Positions 57,144-64,000 of a stretch of DNA of 64,000 nt are shown here, piece by piece. This DNA comes from Pseudomonadota bacterium (lineage in GTDB: Bacteria > Pseudomonadota > Gammaproteobacteria > Burkholderiales > Burkholderiaceae_C). The translations under genes were made by a program, and so were the position numbers. The stretch spans positions 62,001 to 126,000 of the forward strand of contig JAKOZT010000121.1 of the NCBI GenBank assembly GCA_029779845.1, in the 5' to 3' direction. How positions within the stretch are numbered: the stretch's first letter is position 1; every line of letters begins with the position of its first letter. The notes under the pieces were generated by a model. That model made no database searches and was not told where the DNA came from. It was given only the letters and a program-made list of their open reading frames with translations.

Positions 57144-57907
57144 GCGGTCGATCGACCCCGCTGCTGGCTGCGACCGGCATCGAGCGCAGCTTCCGCGGCC
57201 TCAGCGTGTTGCGCGGCATCGATTTCGACGTGCCCGCAGGCGCCATCGTCGGCCTCATCGGCCCGAACGGCGCCGGCAAGAGCACCCTGTTCAACATCGT
57301 GTCGGGTTTCCTGCGGCCCCAGCGCGGCAGCATCGTCTACGACGGGGCCGACATCACGCGGTGGAGCGTGCCGCGCCGCAGCCGGGCGGGGCTCATCCGG
57401 ACGTTCCAGACGCCGCAGGTGTTCGCGCACATGACCGTCCGCGAGAACCTCGTGGCAGCCGGCTACATGCAGACAGCCAGCGGCTTCCTCGAGGACCTGC
57501 TGGCCCTCCCGAGGGCACGCCGCGATCTCGGCCGCATGGAAGCGTGTGCCGCCGAGGCGGCCGAGCGCTTCGATCTCGCCGCGGTGTGGAATGCGCGGGC
57601 GGGTGACCTGCCGGCGGGCCGCCAGCGCATGATGGAGCTGGCGCGCGCTGCCGTCACGAAGCCGCGACTGCTCTGCCTGGACGAGCCGTCATCGGGTCTG
57701 AACGTCGATGAGATCGACGCCCTGCGGCAGTGTCTCCTGAGCTTGAACGAGGGCGGCACGACCATCCTGCTCGTTTCGCACGACATGGAGTTGATGAACG
57801 TGGCCACGAGCGTGCACGTGCTGTGCTTCGGCGAAATCATCACATCGGGTCCACTGGCTGACGTCAAGCGGAACCCGCGCGTGCGTGAAGCCTACCTGGG
57901 GGTATGA
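57140..57907 (+). CDS. ABC transporter ATP-binding protein, LivG-like
   Basis: The 255-residue ATPase has Walker A GPNGAGKST, Q-loop TFQTPQVF and Walker B LLCLDEPSSGLN. Its signature loop is DLPAGRQRMME, and the switch histidine is in VSHDME. The GTG start overlaps the LivM-like stop by 4 bp. The signature departs from LSGGQ, which is common in LivG. Confidence 0.92.
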   Translation: MSGRSTPLLAATGIERSFRGLSVLRGIDFDVPAGAIVGLIGPNGAGKSTLFNIVSGFLRPQRGSIVYDGADITRWSVPRRSRAGLIRTFQTPQVFAHMTVRENLVAAGYMQTASGFLEDLLALPRARRDLGRMEACAAEAAERFDLAAVWNARAGDLPAGRQRMMELARAAVTKPRLLCLDEPSSGLNVDEIDALRQCLLSLNEGGTTILLVSHDMELMNVATSVHVLCFGEIITSGPLADVKRNPRVREAYLGV

Positions 57908-58641
57908 CGACCATGGCTCGGGAGATGCTGCGGATCGATTCGATCGATGCCGGCTACGGGCCGATCGCGGTCTTGCATCAGGTGTCGCTGTCGGTCGGCG
58001 CCAACGAGAGCGTGGCCATCATCGGCGCAAACGGTGCCGGCAAGAGCACGCTGGTGCGTGCTGTGTGCGGCCTGCTTCCCATCACTGCCGGTGCCATCCG
58101 GAAGCAGGGGGCCGAGATCTCGGCGCTGCCGTCCCACCGCCGTGCGCGCGAAGGCATCGGGATCGTGCTGGAGAACCGCCATCTCTTCGGAGAGCTGAGC
58201 GTTCGCAAGAACCTCGAGCTCGCCGAATGGCACGGCCTGCACAGGGCGGTCGAGCGCCGCTTCACGCTGGCGGACGTGGTCGGCCTCTTCCCGTTCATGG
58301 CCAGCCGACTGGATGCGGCGGTGCAGCTGCTCAGCGGCGGCGAACAGCAGATGGTCGCGATCGCGCGTGCACTGCTTCTGCAGCCGGATCTGCTGGTCAT
58401 GGACGAGCCGTCCACCGGCCTTGCGCCGAAGGTGCTGCGCCACATCGTCGAGGCCGTCGGCACGCTGCGCGAGCGCGGCATGTCGATCCTGTTGGTGGAG
58501 CAGAACGTGGCACTCGCCGCCGAAGTCGCCGACCGGGCCTACGTGATGTCGCTCGGGAGAATCGTGCGGGAGATACATCCGAGCGAATGGGCCGGCGTCC
58601 TGGACAGCGGCGAAGTCCTGCGCGCCTATCTCGGCGCCTGA
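57904..58641 (+). CDS. ABC transporter ATP-binding protein, LivF-like
   Basis: The 245-residue ATPase has Walker A GANGAGKST, signature LLSGGEQQM and Walker B LLVMDEPSTGLAPK. VEQNVALA carries the position typical of LivF, where the switch histidine is glutamine. It completes the first transporter and overlaps LivG by 4 bp. Confidence 0.93.
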   Translation: MTTMAREMLRIDSIDAGYGPIAVLHQVSLSVGANESVAIIGANGAGKSTLVRAVCGLLPITAGAIRKQGAEISALPSHRRAREGIGIVLENRHLFGELSVRKNLELAEWHGLHRAVERRFTLADVVGLFPFMASRLDAAVQLLSGGEQQMVAIARALLLQPDLLVMDEPSTGLAPKVLRHIVEAVGTLRERGMSILLVEQNVALAAEVADRAYVMSLGRIVREIHPSEWAGVLDSGEVLRAYLGA

Positions 58642-58665
58642 TGGATGGGACGGGCGGCAACTGGG

Positions 58666-58694
58666 TGAACAAATGGTCAGTGACTATTGACTCA
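58666..58694. promoter_or_regulatory. 29-bp palindromic operator, site 2 (before tetR2)
   Basis: This begins TGAACAAATG and ends GTCAGTGACTATTGACTCA. It matches the reverse complement of the 40144-40172 element at 24 of 29 bases, including a run of 15. It lies 54 bp before the tetR2 GTG start, fitting autoregulation. Confidence 0.78.
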
Positions 58695-58748
58695 GTGAAT
58701 GGCGTCGCCCAGAATCGAGCGTACTCGAGAACAAGATCGGAAAGCCCT

Positions 58749-59486
58749 GTGAGCCCATCTGCCCCGAAGCGCCGCAAAGCCGCGAAGGCGGGCCCTTCGC
58801 AGCCCCTGGCTGATGCCGGCGGCAAGCCGCGTCCCGGGGCGGCTGCACAAGCGCCTTCCGTGGCCGCCGAGGAGGCCGGTGGCGCTCGCAGGCGCCGGCG
58901 GACCCGCGCCGAGCTCGCCGGCGAAGCTCGCGAAAAGATCTTCCAGGCGGCGGCTGCGGTCGTCGGCGAGCATGGCTACGCCGACGCATCGATCAGCAAG
59001 ATCACCGATCGGGCCGGTATCGCGCAGGGAACGTTCTATCTGTACTTCGACTCCCGGCAGGCGCTATTCGACGAATTGCTGCCGCATGTCGGCCAGGAGC
59101 TCGTCGGCTTCATCGGGAAGGCGGTCCGCAACGCCGTCGATATCTTCGACGTCGAGGAGCGCGGCTTCCGTGCGTTCTTCGAGTTCCTGCGCCGGCGGCC
59201 AGGCTTCTTCCGGATCCTGAACGAGGCGGAAACCTGGGCGCCGCTGGCGCACAGCAAGCACCTGATGCTGCTCAACGAACACTACGTGGCCTCGCTGCAG
59301 CGAAGCGTTGCGCGCGGCGAGATCCGACGCTTCGAGCCGCGCGAGCTCGAGGTGCTGAGCTACGTCTTCATGGGGGCGAGAAGCTATCTCTACCTGCGAT
59401 TCCTCAAGGATTCGAAGGACGGGACGAAGCTGCCGGCGTGGGCCACGGAGGCCTACATGAAGCTGGTGCGAGGAGGGCTTCGCTGA
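58749..59486 (+). CDS. TetR family transcriptional regulator 2
   Basis: The 245-residue regulator has a long basic, Ala/Pro-rich N-terminal tail, then the TetR DNA-binding domain (KITDRAGIAQGTFYLYFDSR). The ligand domain has FFEFLRRRPGFFRILNEAE. GTG 58749 is preferred because a CGGAAAG site precedes it. Longer in-frame starts would place the operator inside the coding region. It probably controls the SDR/hydratase promoter and itself. Confidence 0.88.
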   Translation: MSPSAPKRRKAAKAGPSQPLADAGGKPRPGAAAQAPSVAAEEAGGARRRRRTRAELAGEAREKIFQAAAAVVGEHGYADASISKITDRAGIAQGTFYLYFDSRQALFDELLPHVGQELVGFIGKAVRNAVDIFDVEERGFRAFFEFLRRRPGFFRILNEAETWAPLAHSKHLMLLNEHYVASLQRSVARGEIRRFEPRELEVLSYVFMGARSYLYLRFLKDSKDGTKLPAWATEAYMKLVRGGLR

Positions 59487-59543
59487 TGCGGCCTTCGATG
59501 CACCTGCGCTGGCGCGATCGCGCCCGTCGCGCAGGACCCTGAC

Positions 59544-60578
59544 ATGCGCGGAACCGCCGAATTCGACACGCAGGCGCTGGCCGACTGGATGCGGGCGCAG
59601 GGCCTGGCCGTGTCACGGACGCTGCACGCCGAGCGACTCACCGGGGGGCAATCGAACCCGACGTTTTGCCTGACCAGCGCCGGGACGCGGTATGTGCTGC
59701 GCAAGAAGCCTGCGGGCCAGCTGCTCGCGTCCGCGCACGCCATTGACCGCGAGTACCGGATCCTCGCGGCCCTTCGCCGGTCGCCCGTTCCCGTCCCCGA
59801 GGTCCATGGCTATTGCGACGACGCGTCGATCGTCGGCACGCCCTTCTATCTCATGGAGTTCCTGGACGGGCGCGTGATGGTGGACCAGGCGCTGCCGGGC
59901 ATGGCGCGCGAGGAAAGAGCCGCGACCTACGCCGAAATGAATCGGGTCATTGCCGCGCTGCACGGTGTCGACCTGGAGCGCGTGGGCCTCGCGGATTTCG
60001 GCCGAGCCGGCAACTACTTTGCGCGGCAGATTGCGCGGTGGACCCGCCAATACCAGGAGTCGCGCACCAGTCCGATCCCCGCGATGGATCTGCTGATGGA
60101 CTGGTTGCCGCGCAACGTTCCGCCCGGGGATGCGACGGCGATCGTTCATGGCGACTACCGACTCGACAACCTCGTGTTCGACCCATCCGGGCCGAGCGTC
60201 ATCGGTGTCCTGGATTGGGAGCTGTCGACGCTCGGCCATCCACTTGCCGACTTCTCCTATCACTGCCTGAGCTGGCACATCCCGGCCAGTCTGTGGCGAG
60301 GCATCGGCGGGCTGGATCTGCACGAGCTCGGGATCCCTCGAGAGCCCGACTACGTAAAGCAGTACTGCGACGCGACGGGCGCAGAGGCGCAGGAGCACTG
60401 GGACTTCTATCTCGCCTACAACCTCTTCCGGATCGCGGCCATCCTGCAGGGCATCGCCAAGCGGGCGATCGACGGCAATGCGGCTTCAGCCGACGCCATC
60501 GCCACGGGCCGAAGGGCGGGTCCGCTGGCCGAACTCGGGTGGCGCCTTGCGCAGCGATACGAGACCTCCCACAGCTAG
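59544..60578 (+). CDS. APH-family phosphotransferase (ACAD10/11 N-domain/LvaA type)
   Basis: The 344-residue kinase-fold protein has GGQSNPTF as its nucleotide loop and YVLRKKPAGQLL with the ATP lysine. Catalytic HGDYRLDN and metal-binding DWELSTLGHPLADF follow. Relatives fused to or paired with ACAD10/11-type dehydrogenases phosphorylate the 4-hydroxyl of hydroxyacyl-CoAs; LvaA of levulinate degradation is the described bacterial case. The cluster's own ACAD10/11-type enzyme (50883) makes the same role likely here. Confidence 0.9.
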   Translation: MRGTAEFDTQALADWMRAQGLAVSRTLHAERLTGGQSNPTFCLTSAGTRYVLRKKPAGQLLASAHAIDREYRILAALRRSPVPVPEVHGYCDDASIVGTPFYLMEFLDGRVMVDQALPGMAREERAATYAEMNRVIAALHGVDLERVGLADFGRAGNYFARQIARWTRQYQESRTSPIPAMDLLMDWLPRNVPPGDATAIVHGDYRLDNLVFDPSGPSVIGVLDWELSTLGHPLADFSYHCLSWHIPASLWRGIGGLDLHELGIPREPDYVKQYCDATGAEAQEHWDFYLAYNLFRIAAILQGIAKRAIDGNAASADAIATGRRAGPLAELGWRLAQRYETSHS

Positions 60579-60732
60579 CCATGCGCCCCGGTACGCCTTC
60601 CACCCGAGTTCCCGATGCGACGGCCTGCGTAGCGCTCCGTCCGGGGCTCGCAGACGGCTGACTTTCACACCACACGAGAGGGCACTGCACACTTGCAGCG
60701 AACGTACGCGATGAAGAGAAGCATCCTTGAAG

Positions 60733-60746
60733 TGACCATCTGGTCA
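60733..60746. promoter_or_regulatory. TetR-type operator box TGACCATCTGGTCA before the second Liv operon
   Basis: The 240-bp gap 60579-60818 contains no gene. This inverted repeat lies 73 bp before the permease start. It is the exact reverse complement of the box at 43553-43566, placing the second transporter in the same regulon. Confidence 0.78.
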
Positions 60747-60818
60747 AGCAGGTCATTGCCTTGCTTTCCCCATGCGATCAGGCGACGCATGCCCTCGAAC
60801 ACGTAGTCAGGAGATCTC

Positions 60819-61700
60819 GTGGACGCTCTGGTATCTGGTTTGACGTTCGTGGGGATCTACGGGCTGTCGTACGGCATGATCCTGTTCCTCATTTCCGTGG
60901 GCCTGGTGATGACGATGGGGCTGGTGCGCGTCGTCAACATGGCCCATGGCGTGTTCGCGGCGTTCGGCGGCTACATTGCCGTTGCCCTGATGAACTCGGC
61001 GGGGTTGCCCTACGCGCTGGCCATCGTTCTGGCGTGCGCCGTCGCCGGTCTGGGCAGCCTCGTGGTGGAGCGGCTCTTCTTCCGGCGACTCTATGGCGCG
61101 TCGGAACTGGAACAGGCGCTTCTCACGATCGGCCTGGCATTCATCGGCATCGCGTCGCTGAACCTGCTCTTCGGCGCCAATGTCGTGAGCGCAACGCTGC
61201 CTGCGCCGCTCACGGCGAACATCGATCTGCTCGGCCGCTCGGTGCAGGTCTACAGGGTCTTCGTCATCGTCCTGGGGTTCGCCGTCGTGCTGTCGCTCTG
61301 GTACGCCATCGACCGTACGACCTTCGGCGCCAGGCTGCGGGCATGCGTCGACAACGCCGGCATGGCCGAAGCGGTGGGCATCAACGTGCGACGGCTATTC
61401 GCAATCTCCTACGCGGCGGGCAGTTGCCTGGCGGCGCTGGGTGGTGCGGTGGGCGCGGCCATTCTTCCGCTGGAGCCGATCTACCCGTTCAAGTACCTCG
61501 TGCTGATCCTCATGGTCGTCGTGATGTCCGGCAAGGGCCAGATGATGCTTGCCGCTGCGGTCTCGATCTTCCTGGGCGTGGTCGACACGGCAGGACGCTT
61601 TCTCTACCCCGAGACCGGCAGCTTCCTCATCTACATGGTCCTGCTCGTCTACCTGATCGTGCGGGGCAACACCCTCATTCATTCGCCGGTGGTCCGATGA
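60819..61700 (+). CDS. second LivH-like ABC permease
   Basis: The 293-residue membrane protein starts at GTG with CAGGAG upstream. It has the family segment VVNMAHGVFAAFGGYIAVAL and YPFKYLVLILMVVVMSGKGQ. It is clearly not a recent duplicate of the permease at 55292. No substrate-binding protein precedes it, so one may lie past the right edge. Confidence 0.9.
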   Translation: MDALVSGLTFVGIYGLSYGMILFLISVGLVMTMGLVRVVNMAHGVFAAFGGYIAVALMNSAGLPYALAIVLACAVAGLGSLVVERLFFRRLYGASELEQALLTIGLAFIGIASLNLLFGANVVSATLPAPLTANIDLLGRSVQVYRVFVIVLGFAVVLSLWYAIDRTTFGARLRACVDNAGMAEAVGINVRRLFAISYAAGSCLAALGGAVGAAILPLEPIYPFKYLVLILMVVVMSGKGQMMLAAAVSIFLGVVDTAGRFLYPETGSFLIYMVLLVYLIVRGNTLIHSPVVR

Positions 61701-62695
61701 TGCATTCCACTCTCGTCCCCGCGCCGCGCCGCTGGCAGACATGGCTGGCCGCTTCGGCCTACTGGCTGGTGGCGGTGGCTGTGTACTTCCTCTTCCCGCG
61801 CAATCTGTCGCTGGCGAGTTCCATTCTCGTGATGTCGATGTTCGTGCTTTCGCTCGACCTCGTGCTCGGGTTTGCCGGCATCGTGTCCTTCGGCCATGCC
61901 GTCTTCTTCGGTATCGGTGCCTACGCGGCAGCGCTGCTCGTGCTCAACGGCTACGCCGAGCCCATAACGGGCGCGCTCATCTCCGGAGCATTCGCCGGAG
62001 CATTCGCGTTGATCATCTCGCCCGTGGTTCTGCGCGTGAGCGGATTGCCCCAGATCATGGTAACGCTGTCGTTCGCCGTCATCCTCTTCGAGGTCGCCAA
62101 CAAGGCCGTCTGGCTCACCAAGGGCGATGACGGAATCGGCGGGATCGAACCGCTTCCGCTGCTCGGCGTGTTCAAGTGGACCGCCTTCGGCCAGACCCAG
62201 TTCTGGTACGCGCTCGGCTGGCTCTTCGTCATCTTCGTTGTCGTTCGGCAGGTCCTCGCCTCGCCGCTGGGGCTGGCGCTCCAAGGCTGCCGGGAGAATG
62301 CGCAACGGATGCGTTTCATCGGTACGAGCGTCGTCGGCAAGCTCACGATGGCCTACGTGTTGAGCGGGTTCGTCGCGGGCATCGCCGGCGCGGTGTCGAC
62401 GCAGACAACCAAATTCGTCGGGCTGGATGCCATGAGCGTCGACCGTTCGATCGATGCGCTGGTGATGCTGGTTCTCGGCGGCGCGGGCCGGCTCTGGGGC
62501 GCCTTGCTGGGCACGCCCATCTACATGACCGTGCGCCAGTTCGCCGCGCAGTGGAATCCGTTTCACTGGATGTTCGTGGTGGGCGGCATGCTGGTTGTGA
62601 TCGTCATGCTGGCGCGCGGCGGCTTGCTCGGCCTGGTCGAGCAGCTGCGCTCACGCAAGCCTCGGGGGTCGGCGGGAGGTGTGCACCATGGCTGA
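61697..62695 (+). CDS. second LivM-like ABC permease
   Basis: The 332-residue membrane protein has LGFAGIVSFGHAVFFGIGAY, the LivM hallmark, and MLVLGGAGRLWGALLGTPIY as coupling region. The ATGATG start overlaps the preceding stop. Confidence 0.92.
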   Translation: MMHSTLVPAPRRWQTWLAASAYWLVAVAVYFLFPRNLSLASSILVMSMFVLSLDLVLGFAGIVSFGHAVFFGIGAYAAALLVLNGYAEPITGALISGAFAGAFALIISPVVLRVSGLPQIMVTLSFAVILFEVANKAVWLTKGDDGIGGIEPLPLLGVFKWTAFGQTQFWYALGWLFVIFVVVRQVLASPLGLALQGCRENAQRMRFIGTSVVGKLTMAYVLSGFVAGIAGAVSTQTTKFVGLDAMSVDRSIDALVMLVLGGAGRLWGALLGTPIYMTVRQFAAQWNPFHWMFVVGGMLVVIVMLARGGLLGLVEQLRSRKPRGSAGGVHHG

Positions 62696-63476
62696 CTTCA
62701 TCCTGGAGGCGAAGGGCCTGCACAAGCGGTTCGGATCCCTGGTGGTGACCAATGGCGTCAGCCTGCAGGTCCAGACGGGGGCCCGCATGGCGCTGATCGG
62801 CCCCAACGGCGCCGGCAAGAGCACGCTGGTCGGACTGCTCACGGGCCAGTTGGTACCCAATGAAGGGCGCGTGCTGCTGCAGGGTCAGGACGTCACCGGG
62901 CTGGCGCCCGAAAGGCGGACCAAGCGCGGCCTGGTGAGGACCTTCCAGATCAACAATCTGTTCCGCGGGCTCACCGTGCTCGAGAACGTCTACCTCGCCG
63001 TCAGTGAGAGAACCGGCACCGCCCGGGCGTTCTGGCGCCCGGCGGCAGCGCACGCGGAGGTTCTCGACGAAGCGAATGCCGTCCTGGAGCAACTGGGACT
63101 GGCCGACGTGCGGCACGAGAAGGTCAGTGCCCTGGCCTACGGCCAGCAGCGGCTGGTGGAGATCGCGATCGCGCTGAGCCTGCGGCCCAAGGTGCTGTTG
63201 CTCGATGAGCCCGCTGCGGGCATTCCCAGCCTGCAGGCCGGACTCCTCATGGAGGCCATCCAGAGGCTGCCTTCGGACCTCGCCATCGTGATGATCGAGC
63301 ACGACATGGAACTCGTGCGGCGATTCGCCAGCGAGATCACCGTTCTGGTTGCGGGCGCAGTGCTGGCCACCGGAACGCCCAGGGACATCATGGCGCGCGA
63401 GGACGTCCTGCGCGTCTACCTCGGAGGCCTGCATGCAGGTGCCGGGAACAACAAGGTGGACACATGCTTGAGCTGA
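62688..63476 (+). CDS. second LivG-like ABC ATPase
   Basis: The 262-residue ATPase has Walker A GPNGAGKST, Q-loop TFQINNLF, signature ALAYGQQRL, Walker B VLLLDEPAAGIP and the switch histidine in IEHDME. GGGAGG precedes ATG 62688, which lies inside the end of the permease gene. Confidence 0.93.
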   Translation: MADFILEAKGLHKRFGSLVVTNGVSLQVQTGARMALIGPNGAGKSTLVGLLTGQLVPNEGRVLLQGQDVTGLAPERRTKRGLVRTFQINNLFRGLTVLENVYLAVSERTGTARAFWRPAAAHAEVLDEANAVLEQLGLADVRHEKVSALAYGQQRLVEIAIALSLRPKVLLLDEPAAGIPSLQAGLLMEAIQRLPSDLAIVMIEHDMELVRRFASEITVLVAGAVLATGTPRDIMAREDVLRVYLGGLHAGAGNNKVDTCLS

Positions 63477-64000
63477 GAGCCGTGACGGGAGGTTGGGGCC
63501 CGACGACCATCGTGGAGGACTTCTCGATGAGCGTCGCGGCGGGCGAGGCCGTGGCCATCATCGGCCGAAACGGCGTGGGCAAGTCCACACTGCTCGAACT
63601 CATCGCGGGCCGTGCCCAGCGGCGCGGCGGCGAGATCCTGATCGACGGCCAGGCCGTCGGCAAGCTGCCCACGTTTCGGCGCTCGGCCCTGGGCCTGGGC
63701 TACGTGCCGCAAGAGCGCGAGGTCTTTCCAAGCCTGACGGTCGAGGAGAACCTGCTCGTGGCCCGCCGGCCGGGGCATTGGACGCCGGGGCGCGTCTTCG
63801 AGCTGTTTCCATCGCTCGGCGCCCGCAAGGGCAACTACGGGCGGCAGCTGTCCGGCGGCGAGCAGCAAATGCTCTCCATGGCGCGCGCGCTCGTCGGGAA
63901 TCCGCGGGTGCTGCTGCTGGACGAGCCGACCGAAGGCCTGGCGCCGCTGGTGGTGGTGGCCATGGCGGACGCCATCCGCAGCATCCTCCAGGATGGCCGG
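63464..64000 (+). CDS. second LivF-like ABC ATPase, cut by the window edge
   Basis: The visible 179 codons hold Walker A GRNGVGKST, the Q-loop VPQEREVF, signature QLSGGEQQM and Walker B VLLLDEPTEGLAP. The gene continues past the right end. It overlaps LivG by 13 bp. Confidence 0.92.
   Translation, partial: MLELRAVTGGWGPTTIVEDFSMSVAAGEAVAIIGRNGVGKSTLLELIAGRAQRRGGEILIDGQAVGKLPTFRRSALGLGYVPQEREVFPSLTVEENLLVARRPGHWTPGRVFELFPSLGARKGNYGRQLSGGEQQMLSMARALVGNPRVLLLDEPTEGLAPLVVVAMADAIRSILQDGR

Noticed and set aside
57885..58748. N-terminal extension of tetR2 through the LivF gene
   Set aside because: It is only an open frame over livF. The regulator domain, ribosome site and operator place the start at 58749.

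Overview
This window is high-GC chromosomal DNA from a betaproteobacterium of the order Burkholderiales, most likely near the Rubrivivax/Leptothrix/Methylibium group. I infer this from gene order and protein character: hemL-thiD-rubredoxin-pilGHIJ-chpA, yqgE-ruvX-pyrR-pyrB-pyrC', a ctaC-ctaD-ctaG-ctaE-ctaA-ctaB-sco oxidase operon, and many Bug and Liv uptake genes. There are no rRNA or tRNA genes, CRISPR arrays or insertion sequences that I can see. Coding density is very high, with many 1-4 bp gene overlaps.

Bases 1 to about 39,250 are core genome. The left edge holds the start of mpl (minus), hemL and thiD. Then comes a rubredoxin, the twitching-motility chemosensory operon (pilG, pilH, pilI, pilJ, chpA/pilL) and a diguanylate cyclase that meets a photolyase gene tail to tail. 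Next are yqgE, ruvX, pyrR, pyrB, a catalytically dead dihydroorotase homologue, an acyltransferase, an AMP/thymidine phosphorylase-like enzyme and a PRPP synthetase homologue. They are followed by gpmA, a rhodanese, grxC, secB, gpsA, a Bug receptor, trmL, comF and a BioC-like methyltransferase. The aa3-type cytochrome oxidase operon with its assembly factors runs from 28.9 to 38.2 kb. It ends against rpoH, whose upstream region carries a near-perfect CIRCE operator.

Bases about 39,320 to 64,000 form one large accessory catabolic cluster whose base composition and start-codon use look less extreme than the core. It encodes an SDR, an enoyl-CoA hydratase, two acyl-CoA dehydrogenases (one of ACAD10/11 type), a CoA ligase, two paralogous alpha/beta hydrolases and a complete acetoin/2-oxoacid dehydrogenase complex (E1 alpha, E1 beta, E2, E3). 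It also encodes an APH-type kinase, a Bug receptor, two Liv-type ABC transporters (the second cut by the window edge) and two TetR regulators. Two recurring operator types tie the cluster together: TGACCA-N2-TGGTCA boxes at 42.4, 43.55, 53.03 and 60.74 kb, and a 29-bp palindrome at 40.15 and 58.68 kb. The kinase, ACAD10/11-type dehydrogenase, SDR and CoA ligase resemble the logic of the levulinate/4-hydroxyacyl-CoA pathway. The true substrate cannot be read from the sequence. This cluster is the best candidate here for an undescribed system.
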